Shown here: piece by piece, positions 6,663 through 13,682 of the stretch
Position numbering within the stretch: position 1 is the first letter of the stretch
How the letters are laid out: the number at the start of each line of letters is the position of its first letter
From: Candidatus Thorarchaeota archaeon SMTZ1-83
GTDB taxonomy: Archaea > Asgardarchaeota > Thorarchaeia > Thorarchaeales > Thorarchaeaceae
Assembly (NCBI GenBank): GCA_001563325.1
Contig: LRSK01000179.1
Span: 1 to 16,852 of the forward strand
Direction: 5' to 3'
Length of the DNA: 16,852 nt
Made by a program: the position numbers and the translations under genes
The notes under the pieces: generated by a model
What the model was told of the DNA's origin: nothing
Seen by the model: the letters and a program-made list of their open reading frames with translations, nothing else
Databases searched by the model: none

Positions 6663-7271
6663 ATGGAGAAGGTCGATCATAAGAAGGTGTTCAAGGAGTT
6701 GTACAAGCCCTCAGCCAAGGCCCCCTCGATTGTTGAGGTTCCCGATATGAATTTCATTATGATTGATGGTAAGGGCGATCCCAACAGTTCCCAGGAATAT
6801 GCTGACGCACTAGCAACACTCTACCCACTCGCATTCACACTGAAGTTCAAGTTGAAGAAGGAGGGAGTTGCCGACTATACAGTAATGCCGCTTGAGGGGC
6901 TTTGGTGGATTGAGGGCAAGGGCAGCTTCTATGACAGTGTCAAGGATGATTGGAGTTGGACGTCGATGATTATGCAACCGAGTCCGGTCACTCCTGAAGC
7001 AGTTGCAGAAGCGATCGAGGAAGTAAGAGAGAAGAATAATCCTCAAGCACTCTCAAAGGCTAGGTTCAAGGTATATCATGAGGGACTCTCGGTTCAGATA
7101 ATGCATATCGGACCATGGTCCGAGGAACAACCAACAATCGACAGAATGCATCATTTCGCAGAGGAGCAGGGATATGGTCTACGTGGAAAGCACCACGAGA
7201 TCTACCTTAGCGACCCAAGACGCACTGCCCCAGAGAAGCTAAAGACGGTGGTAAGGCAGCCAATAGAGTAG
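6663..7271 (+). CDS. GyrI-like small-molecule-binding domain protein
   Basis: A 202-residue single-domain protein of the GyrI-like family (related to the effector domains of BmrR/Rob and to stand-alone proteins such as Listeria Lin2189). Family marks are the opening KVFKELYKPSAKAPSIVEVP, then FIMIDGKGDPNSSQEYADAL, YPLAFTLKFKLKK, YTVMPLEGLWW (about 72-82, with paired Trp and Glu lining the pocket), MIMQP and IGPWSEEQPTI...HHEIYLSDPRR near the end. Stand-alone members bind aromatic or hydrophobic ligands, and some have been reported to hydrolyse cyclopropanoid genotoxins, so a detoxification role is possible but unproven here. The ATG at 6663 fits the family N-terminus. The gene lies head-on to the ICMT relic and upstream of a histidine phosphatase, with no obvious operon. 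Confidence 0.85.
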   Translation: MEKVDHKKVFKELYKPSAKAPSIVEVPDMNFIMIDGKGDPNSSQEYADALATLYPLAFTLKFKLKKEGVADYTVMPLEGLWWIEGKGSFYDSVKDDWSWTSMIMQPSPVTPEAVAEAIEEVREKNNPQALSKARFKVYHEGLSVQIMHIGPWSEEQPTIDRMHHFAEEQGYGLRGKHHEIYLSDPRRTAPEKLKTVVRQPIE

Positions 7272-7415
7272 ATGCAGCTCCTCTGACTGCCAATTGAGAG
7301 GCCCTAGCGAATCAACAACTACCTTTGCGGTGCAAACGCAAGTTGTCTGCGGCAAACGCCGAGGGAACATACCGAAGAGTACTTCTTTGCAGAGTCTGAG
7401 TCCGCGACAAGTGGA

Positions 7416-8132
7416 GTGTATACGGTGACTGGTGAGTCGGACTGGGATTATATCGAATGGCTTGCAGATGCTAGAAGCTTGGTAGGATGGACCAGTCAGA
7501 AACCGCAAGATGAGCGATGCATGATCTTCTTGCGCCACTCCCACCGAGAGATGATCCTAGACCACTCCTCGCAATTCAGCACTGGACTGACTGAGATTGG
7601 AAAACAGATGGCATATGAAATGGGACGAAGACTTCCGGCAGGCAGACCCATTCGCACATTCTTCAGTTTTGTGCCTAGATGTCATGAAACGGCACAGCAA
7701 CTGACCGAGGGAATCCGTGATAGTGGTGGAGAAGTTGTTGAGTTTGAATCAATCGCAATCTTGGTAATGCCAGAGTTCTCTGATGAAGCTGTGTGGGAAC
7801 ACCTCCAACCTGATGGCAAGAATGTGGCGGAGTTTGTGAACAGATGGGCGGAAGGAGAATTCGGAGAGATGATTGAGTCATGGTCGGAGTACGAAGCCAG
7901 ATTGATGGAAACAACTTTACAGCGCCTGAAAAAGGATAGAGGCCCAGTTGTACACATCTATGTGACACATGACTTAGCTGTTATGGCGATGAAGCGTATC
8001 TTGTTAAAGAGAACCCTGGACAACGAAGATAGAGAATCCTTTCTGGGTGGGATTTGTGTATGCATAGAAGAAAAGGGGGACATGCTCCTTTACAACTCTG
8101 GGCATGAAACAGAGCTCTCGGCGAATGATTAG
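7416..8132 (+). CDS. Histidine phosphatase superfamily protein
   Basis: A 238-residue protein (GTG start) of the phosphoglycerate-mutase / phosphatase fold. The catalytic core begins FLRHSHREM (Arg40, phospho-accepting His41), the second Arg is in FVPRCHETAQQL (Arg88), and the second catalytic His is in VTHDLAVM (His185). These enzymes remove or move phosphate through a phosphohistidine; the substrate is unknown. The 5' end is unclear: the frame stays open upstream to 7308 with protein-like sequence (TEEYFFAESESATSG) but contains no ATG, GTG or TTG before 7416, and GTG 7416 has no ribosome site. A leaderless GTG start or a lost true start are both possible. The 144 bases between this start and the GyrI-like gene hold nothing else convincing. 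Confidence 0.8.
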   Translation: MYTVTGESDWDYIEWLADARSLVGWTSQKPQDERCMIFLRHSHREMILDHSSQFSTGLTEIGKQMAYEMGRRLPAGRPIRTFFSFVPRCHETAQQLTEGIRDSGGEVVEFESIAILVMPEFSDEAVWEHLQPDGKNVAEFVNRWAEGEFGEMIESWSEYEARLMETTLQRLKKDRGPVVHIYVTHDLAVMAMKRILLKRTLDNEDRESFLGGICVCIEEKGDMLLYNSGHETELSAND

Positions 8133-8201
8133 CAGTTCGGTATTAGTCAGGCCTAAAGTTCGGAACATTAAACTCGAGTTGTTGCCGTGTCGTCTGCGGT
8201 G

Positions 8202-8627
8202 ATGGAACTGACGGTCGGAGATTGGCCTACTGAGAAAGAGATGATGGATTTTCTGGGCAAAGAAGCCGGAAGTCTCTGGAAGACTCTTGCTGAATACTTA
8301 GCTGAGAATTACGATCACGTGGCAACCAAGAAGCCAGATGACAATAGGCTCGAAGGCACCATCCGTTATCGCAGAGGCGGAAAGACGCTGGTCACTCTCT
8401 ATCCCAAGGAAGGAGAGCTCACGGTCCTAATCATTCTGGGAAGGAAGGAAGTTGAGAAGTTTCGAACCGAGAGAAACGAGTTTAGCCCTGACATCATTGA
8501 ACTCTTCAAAAACACAAAGCAATACCATGATGGCAGGTGGCTACACATCAAGGTACCCGGGCCCGGAACTCTTGAAGACATCAAGAAACTCCTACACCTG
8601 AAGAAGAAGCCAAGTAGGAGAAAGTGA
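8202..8627 (+). CDS. DUF3788 family protein
   Basis: A 141-residue soluble protein. Its pattern is that of DUF3788, a small uncharacterised family found in bacteria and archaea: PTEKEMMDFLGKEAGSLWKTL near the start, RYRRGGKTLVTLYPKEGELT in the middle (about 48-67), then DGRWLHIKV and DIKKLLHLKKKPSRRK at the end. No catalytic residues are established for the family, so no function is assigned. ATG 8202 matches the usual short family N-terminus; an in-frame GTG at 8187 would add five residues. CATTAAAC at about 8167-8174 may be a TATA-like element, which would give a very short leader. The 191 bases after this gene (8628-8818) contain no feature I can support. Confidence 0.75.
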   Translation: MELTVGDWPTEKEMMDFLGKEAGSLWKTLAEYLAENYDHVATKKPDDNRLEGTIRYRRGGKTLVTLYPKEGELTVLIILGRKEVEKFRTERNEFSPDIIELFKNTKQYHDGRWLHIKVPGPGTLEDIKKLLHLKKKPSRRK

Positions 8628-8818
8628 ATCAACTAGATGTATCTTGGTGACCCTTTTCCCGATACGCTCCGTCGCTTCTCTAGAGTTCATGTTGTCACGG
8701 TGCGGAGACTGACTCTCAAGCGGGACGAAGTGTCTAGGACATGGCATTCGAGCCACATAGTTTTCCTTGCTCTACTGAGATTGTTTCAGAAAGGAAATGG
8801 AGACCCCCTTCTGACATT

Positions 8819-10879
8819 CTAGCAACTCGAGACTATGTAGACATAATGGCCGAAAGTCCCAGGCGTTGGGTCCGAACAGACATATCCAAAACCATACGCA
8901 TGGTCGTTTATTGGATCATCCAGCTGTGGATTGTAGGGATCAGGCGACTTCGTTGCATAGAATACTGCTGCCAGATGGTCACTGGGCTCGGTTTCTAGGG
9001 TGGCTCTGAACCAGGCATTCACAATGGTCATTCCATTAGTGGTCATGTAGGTAGCAAAGCTAGTACCTCTTGTCGCAGAATTCTTGCTACTTGTCGCGAA
9101 AGAGCAGACCTGATGGATTCCTTGCAGTGATGGGCCCCACCGCTCAAACACGTTGTCACCATCTGGATTCTCCCACGCCAAAGGGCTGCACGCATCAAAC
9201 ACAATAGAATCTAGGTCACCATCGCCCAATCTCATATGGAGATAATGTAGTCCATGGTCATCATGGTTAGATGTAAAGGACACACCATTTGGACCTCCAT
9301 GATCCTGATAGTAGACGAAGTCTACAGCGTCAACCCATTCTGTGTCCGTTCCACTGAACTGGGCATCCTTGAAGTCTTCTTCCCACGCGCTATACTCCCC
9401 CCAGTTGAATTCCCTGTTGTAGCCACCTACAGTACCCATATGGTTGTAGAAGCCTTCTATGTTAGTTTCAGTATTCCAGAGAGGTTTGCCATGTGACATA
9501 CCTACCCACTCAATCCCAACTTCCTTGACACCATCGTCGTACGCGCCTGAAGGTGCACGAGGGGCAGTCTTCCGGATGTCGGGTAGTCCGCCTTTGGCAA
9601 CTGACACAGGTAGGAACATAAAGGCAGACATCATCAATAGGAGGAATAACAACGCAAATCCGCCCTTCCTTCGTCGTAGGACTAGCAATGAGGCTATGAG
9701 AACAGCAGCACCGCCTACTGCTACTAGAGTGATTTGAGGGTCCATCGAGAAGTCTACAGTTTCTATTGTAACGGCTATGCAATCACTGCATCCTCTGCCC
9801 TCGGCATCCCTCACGCGCACAGAGATCGCGTGAGGTACTGGATAGCCCTTCTTCGTGACTTCCGATAGCGATACAGTAGTGAAGGTCTTTGACGTACTAA
9901 GAACTCCATCGAAATCCGAACCCCACTGATAGGTATATGGCGGGGTTCCAAATGTCACGCTACAGTCAAAGGTGATAGACGTCCCGGGCATCACTGACAA
10001 GCCGTGTGACGGAGTGGTGATTTCTACATGTGGATCTAGAAGAGTAGCGTCAATCACCTGAAAAGTGTGGACAGCTATACCCTCCTCGTCTTCTCCAGTG
10101 AGGATCTCAATCTCGTAGACTGGATACAGAAGATTGCTCCCTGGTTCATCATCTGTAGTATAGACTAGACGGTGGTCAACTACCTCATCCACAGGGATGT
10201 TGTGTGCGTCCAAGATGGATTCGTACTCTATGAGTTCGAATGTTGCATAGGGTTCCGATTTTGGTTCTCTCCACTTCCAATCAAAACCAACAGTGTCGCC
10301 GCTTTCGCCAATCATCACTGTAATTTGCGCGGCATCACCTGCGATTGGAATGTCATTCAGCATGAATTCATAGTTCACATGCCACTGTAGAACCTTCGTC
10401 CGAATCTCACCGGAATCGGGTGTATATATTGTAGCATTCGTCGAACCCATACCGGCAAAGACTGCACTATCTGGAAGTAGTCCATTCTCGCGAAGCCATG
10501 CATCAGCAGTTGTCTTGCACGATGAGGGCGTCGGAACTTCGATTCCCAATGCGACGTTCCATAGCTTGTCGAAGTCAGCGTACCACATAGATCCGTCTCT
10601 TCGGTCCATTTCGAACGTCTGATTCAGATAGTTGACAACGAAACCAGTTTCAGTTTCCGTAGCTGAGATCTCAGGAATGGTGGTTAGCGAACGAGCCATC
10701 GTTTCAACATGAGTTTCATTCACCTCTGGGGTGACCAAATCATAGATTGGCATCTGAGTCTGAGAGAGAACGTATTTCGATGGGTCGAAAGTGTTCACGA
10801 CTGCTGGTGCTTCCACTGGGTTCTGGTATGAACCGAGAACCATCATCAGCGTTAGAAACAATACAGCGTACTTCTTCAA
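8819..10879 (-). CDS. Secreted/membrane two-part protein: PKD-like ectodomain plus DUF6345 caspase-like domain
   Basis: A 686-residue protein. Residues 1-24 are a signal peptide (KKYAVLFLTLMMVLGS). About 30-280 is an extracytoplasmic region resembling propeptide/PepSY-type folds, and about 283-375 is a PKD-like beta domain (PPYTYQWGSDFDG...HAISVRVRDAEG). A membrane helix at 384-401 ends RRRK, and a second hydrophobic segment at 408-428 is followed at once by a second exported domain. Residues about 450-686 match DUF6345, with the clan CD (caspase/gingipain-like) signature: a His in YYQDHGGPNG (His527) and a Cys in VFDACSPLAW (Cys564). This predicts a cysteine peptidase outside the cell, a function not demonstrated for the family. 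The start is TTG 10879 with GGGAG 7 nt upstream; the nearby ATG 10886 is in another frame. It stands alone and is divergent from the GTPase gene. Confidence 0.8.
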   Translation of the reverse strand: MKKYAVLFLTLMMVLGSYQNPVEAPAVVNTFDPSKYVLSQTQMPIYDLVTPEVNETHVETMARSLTTIPEISATETETGFVVNYLNQTFEMDRRDGSMWYADFDKLWNVALGIEVPTPSSCKTTADAWLRENGLLPDSAVFAGMGSTNATIYTPDSGEIRTKVLQWHVNYEFMLNDIPIAGDAAQITVMIGESGDTVGFDWKWREPKSEPYATFELIEYESILDAHNIPVDEVVDHRLVYTTDDEPGSNLLYPVYEIEILTGEDEEGIAVHTFQVIDATLLDPHVEITTPSHGLSVMPGTSITFDCSVTFGTPPYTYQWGSDFDGVLSTSKTFTTVSLSEVTKKGYPVPHAISVRVRDAEGRGCSDCIAVTIETVDFSMDPQITLVAVGGAAVLIASLLVLRRRKGGFALLFLLLMMSAFMFLPVSVAKGGLPDIRKTAPRAPSGAYDDGVKEVGIEWVGMSHGKPLWNTETNIEGFYNHMGTVGGYNREFNWGEYSAWEEDFKDAQFSGTDTEWVDAVDFVYYQDHGGPNGVSFTSNHDDHGLHYLHMRLGDGDLDSIVFDACSPLAWENPDGDNVFERWGPSLQGIHQVCSFATSSKNSATRGTSFATYMTTNGMTIVNAWFRATLETEPSDHLAAVFYATKSPDPYNPQLDDPINDHAYGFGYVCSDPTPGTFGHYVYIVSSC

Positions 10880-10886
10880 GTTTCAT

Positions 10887-10891
10887 CTCCC
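10887..10891 (-). promoter_or_regulatory. Ribosome binding site deciding a TTG start
   Basis: GGGAG on the minus strand, 7 nt before TTG 10879, within a longer GGAGGGAG. The signal peptide begins exactly at this TTG, so the site and the protein agree on the start. Confidence 0.6.
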
Positions 10892-11035
10892 TCCAAGGAG
10901 CAGAATCCCAAAGCGTATGTAAGTAGAGGCGTAGGGGCTCATTGCGACCTAAAAGTCCTCTCAAAACCCAAATGCTCTTTGATTAGAATCAGTGAGAACC
11001 GACGCCCGTGATGACAGAGGGCAATCTTCTTGAGG

Positions 11036-11093
11036 GTCTTTGTATACAGTATTCTCCGCGAGATTCGTGGTCAGAGAGTCTCTGAGAGAGGAG
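11036..11093 (+). promoter_or_regulatory. Probable promoter and ribosome site of the GTPase gene
   Basis: CTTTGTATACAG (11037-11048) could serve as a TATA-like box, placing transcription start near 11070. GGAG at 11090-11093 is 9 nt before ATG 11103, leaving a short leader. The rest of the 223-bp divergent spacer toward the DUF6345 gene shows no clear TATA box for the minus strand. Confidence 0.35.
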
Positions 11094-11102
11094 TTACAAG
11101 TA

Positions 11103-11669
11103 ATGGGATCCAGATTCCAAGACGGCGGATTGTTCAAATCCGTGCTGATTGGAGACGGAGCAGTCGGCAAGACCAGCATACGCCGAAGATACATGGGTGA
11201 CGAGTTCACAGAGGGTCATCTTGCTACAATCGGCGTCGACTTTGCGCAGAAATGGGTCTCATTTGAGGGGGCTACGGTAAGGTGGGTAATCTGGGATCTC
11301 TCAGGGCAGCCCACGTTCCAAACGGTTCGCAAGCACTACTATACGGGGTCCTCAGGAATCATTCTTGTATACTCAGTCAACGACCGCGATTCATTCGACA
11401 ATGCCTCAAAATGGCTGGTTGAAGCCTACAAGTACATGGGAGAACTCCCGCCTACGGCAATTGTCGCAAATAAGATTGACCTGCGTGAATCATATGCAGA
11501 AGGTAGTCTGGTTTCAACAGATGAAGGTCGAGAATTCGCCGATTACTTTCGGGATAAACTGGAGATACCGGCCGTCTTCATAGAAACCTCTGCAAAGACC
11601 GGAGCGAATATCGAACACATGTTCACTGAGCTGCTCAGGCTTATAGCAGAGGAAGAAACACAAATCTAG
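11103..11669 (+). CDS. Rab/Ras-like small GTPase
   Basis: A 188-residue small GTPase with all five G motifs: G1 GDGAVGKT (17-24), G2 Thr42 in ATIGVDF, G3 WDLSGQ (64-69), G4 NKID (123-126) and G5 ETSAK (161-165). The RYMGDEF, YYTGSSGIILVYSVNDRDSF and W-containing helix place it with Rab/Ras rather than Arf or MglA. G3 differs from the usual WDTAGQE: Leu-Ser replaces Thr-Ala and Pro follows the catalytic Gln69. The C-terminus, AEEETQI, has no cysteine, so prenyl anchoring is not expected. Such GTPases are abundant in Asgard archaea, where their roles are mostly unknown. ATG 11103 is chosen because GAGAGGAG ends 9 nt upstream and the family starts here; a TTG at 11040 would add 21 unlike residues. 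Confidence 0.9.
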   Translation: MGSRFQDGGLFKSVLIGDGAVGKTSIRRRYMGDEFTEGHLATIGVDFAQKWVSFEGATVRWVIWDLSGQPTFQTVRKHYYTGSSGIILVYSVNDRDSFDNASKWLVEAYKYMGELPPTAIVANKIDLRESYAEGSLVSTDEGREFADYFRDKLEIPAVFIETSAKTGANIEHMFTELLRLIAEEETQI

Positions 11670-11716
11670 GTATCCGCAACAGTCCCCTCTTGATCTTTCA
11701 AATGCCTCTGCCCGGC

Positions 11717-12550
11717 CTACTCAGTCATGATCAGTCTTCTCAATCCAGTCATGGAGCGTCTAACGGCGACTAGCAGTAGGAGGAACACCATGACCACTGA
11801 AAGTGGTGTAACATAGAGGATGACAATGTGGGCAAACTCGGGTGAAACGGCAGTTGCCAAGGGACTATACAACACCTCATAGACCAAGCCGAAAAGGCCA
11901 GTAATTCCTTGGGCGACTAGCACTGGGATGACCTCGGCCCATGGAGCAATCATGAATGAGATGCCGGCCACAACTACCAGAACTCTGGTCCACATCACGA
12001 CAGAATCCCGCGAGACCGTTGCGAATGCCATGTCGTTTGTCTTCAGCTCAGATTCTTCCTGACTACGCAGCCACTTCAGGAGTCTATATGACATCGTCAC
12101 GTTGCCGGGAGGGTTGACCACGAAGACAGCTAGAATGACAACTGCAAATGAGAACCCCAGAAAGGCAAATGAGTTGTAGAGTATGAGGACTGCTATTATC
12201 ATGGCAGGACCCATCAGAAGAGACAAGACAACGGTTGCCAGCAAGGTGCTGTCCTTGAGGAGACTATTTAGTATCTCTCCGACTCCAGTTCCCTCAGCAT
12301 ACACTATGTTCTGCAGGACCCATTTGTGTGATATGCAGTTTGTGTAGAGCTGCTCGTCAGATATCTCAATTCGGTCTGATCCGAACTTGTCCCGGAATAC
12401 TCGGAATAGGCCATCAAGACCAGAAACTCTGCTATGCCATGAATACGCCATTGCGATAGACAAAGCTCCAAGAAGAGCCATCGCTATCAGCATGAACACC
12501 GTGACTTCTCCCCAGGAATATCCGAGCGAATCTTGATCTGCGGTTGTCAA
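11717..12550 (-). CDS. Six-helix integral membrane protein, family not recognised
   Basis: A 277-residue protein with hydrophobic segments at about 16-36, 103-124, 128-145, 185-203, 207-226 and 240-263. A soluble loop at about 38-100 has charged and polar residues (VFRDKFGSDRIEISDEQLYT, NCISHKWVLQ) and a short basic tail follows the last helix (VRRSMTGLRRL). I see no transporter, protease or rhomboid motif, so no function is given. Layout and size resemble poorly characterised archaeal membrane proteins with a cytoplasmic loop after helix 1. The start is a TTG at 12550 because an in-frame stop lies 33 bases upstream and the next ATG is already inside the first helix; no Shine-Dalgarno is visible, but CTATTAT lies about 13-20 nt upstream. 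It is 52 nt downstream of the aldo/keto reductase and may share its transcript. Confidence 0.7.
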   Translation of the reverse strand: MTTADQDSLGYSWGEVTVFMLIAMALLGALSIAMAYSWHSRVSGLDGLFRVFRDKFGSDRIEISDEQLYTNCISHKWVLQNIVYAEGTGVGEILNSLLKDSTLLATVVLSLLMGPAMIIAVLILYNSFAFLGFSFAVVILAVFVVNPPGNVTMSYRLLKWLRSQEESELKTNDMAFATVSRDSVVMWTRVLVVVAGISFMIAPWAEVIPVLVAQGITGLFGLVYEVLYSPLATAVSPEFAHIVILYVTPLSVVMVFLLLLVAVRRSMTGLRRLIMTE

Positions 12551-12602
12551 GTGTTGAGCTTCATAATAGCGTTTCTTCTCTCATCCAGACAGCATTTCAG
12601 CG

Positions 12603-13571
12603 TCATGAGATATCAAGGGAAAGAGATGACAGAGAATTAATCTGCTCCCGAGTCAGTGAAACGTGCATAGCTCCTGCATTCTGTTCTGCTTGGTACGATT
12701 TGCTAGCCCCCGGAATTGTTACAATCGTTTCGCCTTGGCAGTTGATGACCCAGCTCAGAGCAACCTGGGCCGCAGTTGCTTCTTGTTCGACAGCGATTTC
12801 TTCGAGGAGATCCACAAGCGGCTGACTCTTCTTGATACTTCGGCGAAGGCTTGTTCTGCGAAAGCGCGGCATGCTCTTGAACAACTCGGGATTGCTGTGC
12901 AGTCTTCCAGTGAGAAGTCCCATCCCCAACGGAGTGTAGGCCGTGATTGTGACTCCAAGTTCCTTCGCCCTCTCAAGTATACCATTGGATTCTATGCTTC
13001 GGTCCAGTAGACTGAAGCGGACTTGATTGGTGGCGAGAGGAATGCCCCGATTAGACAGTGCCTCATATGCCTTGGTCATCTTCTCACTCGAGAAGTTACT
13101 CACTCCCACAGCACGGATAATTCCTGAATCGACCAAGTCTGCCATCGCATCCATCTGTGACTTGACTGATGATCTGGAGTAAGGCTGATGAACCAAATAA
13201 AGGTCAATGGGATATGGCTCCAATCTGTGAGTGCTCTTCTTAGCAGATTCGGCGACGGATCTTGCACTCTTCATCAACGGCATCCATTTGGTGGTAATAA
13301 TGACTTCTCCGGGTGATTTGCCTGCGGCCACCAAAGCATGAGCGACAGCCCTCTCTGACTCTCCTGAACCGTATACTTCTGCAGTGTCAATCCAGTTGAT
13401 CCCAGATTCAAGAGCTACCTTGACTACCTCGTCCTCGATCTCAATAGGAACGGCGGATAGATAGAACCTGAAGAATGATTTCCCTCCAGAGAACTGCATT
13501 GTTCCGAGGCCAATCGAGCTGACCTCGAGGTCAGTCTTGCCAAGTCGCCTCGTCGTACCCCTTGATAACAT
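12603..13571 (-). CDS. Aldo/keto reductase
   Basis: A 322-residue NADPH-dependent oxidoreductase of the AKR (beta/alpha)8 barrel family. The N-terminus RRLGKTDLEVSSIGLGTMQF is typical. The catalytic tetrad is complete: Asp62 and Tyr67 in INWIDTAEVYGSGESE, Lys95 in IITTKW and His128 in YLVHQP. Cofactor contacts appear as VGVSNF (155-160), NQVRFSLLDR and IPGASKSYQAEQN (286-298). The substrate is probably a sugar or other carbonyl compound, but the sequence does not settle it. The divergent GH3 glycosidase next door makes a link to carbohydrate use plausible. ATG 13571 starts the family N-terminus; no strong ribosome site precedes it. A CTGTATAG (13587-13594) lies about 20 nt upstream on this strand. 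Confidence 0.9.
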   Translation of the reverse strand: MLSRGTTRRLGKTDLEVSSIGLGTMQFSGGKSFFRFYLSAVPIEIEDEVVKVALESGINWIDTAEVYGSGESERAVAHALVAAGKSPGEVIITTKWMPLMKSARSVAESAKKSTHRLEPYPIDLYLVHQPYSRSSVKSQMDAMADLVDSGIIRAVGVSNFSSEKMTKAYEALSNRGIPLATNQVRFSLLDRSIESNGILERAKELGVTITAYTPLGMGLLTGRLHSNPELFKSMPRFRRTSLRRSIKKSQPLVDLLEEIAVEQEATAAQVALSWVINCQGETIVTIPGASKSYQAEQNAGAMHVSLTREQINSLSSLSLDIS

Positions 13572-13648
13572 TCTCTCATCAGTCCCCTATACAGAATCAG
13601 TTCCATAACTGAATGCTAAAAGTCTGCGGATTTCGGACCTTATGGAGG

Positions 13649-13682
13649 TAGATACATAAATCGGAGTCAATCAGGGAACCAC
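13649..13682 (+). promoter_or_regulatory. TATA-like promoter of the GH3 gene
   Basis: GATACATAAATC (13651-13662) centres about 27 nt before ATG 13683, which fits a leaderless or nearly leaderless archaeal transcript. AGGG six nt before the ATG could add a weak ribosome site. Confidence 0.4.

Noticed and set aside
7327..7359. Near-repeat GCGGTGCAAACGC / GCGGCAAACGC in the spacer before the histidine phosphatase
   Set aside because: Only two imperfect copies; no third unit, no regular spacing, and possibly once-coding sequence, so neither a CRISPR nor a clear operator.
8637..8822. Short plus-strand frame in the spacer after the DUF3788 gene
   Set aside because: No ribosome site, no hydrophobic or domain pattern, and it runs into the end of the DUF6345 gene on the other strand; it looks like chance.
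10740..10964. ATG at 10886 as the start of the DUF6345 protein
   Set aside because: It is in a different frame and leads to a short nonsense reading; TTG 10879 has GGGAG at the usual 7-nt distance and opens directly into a signal peptide.
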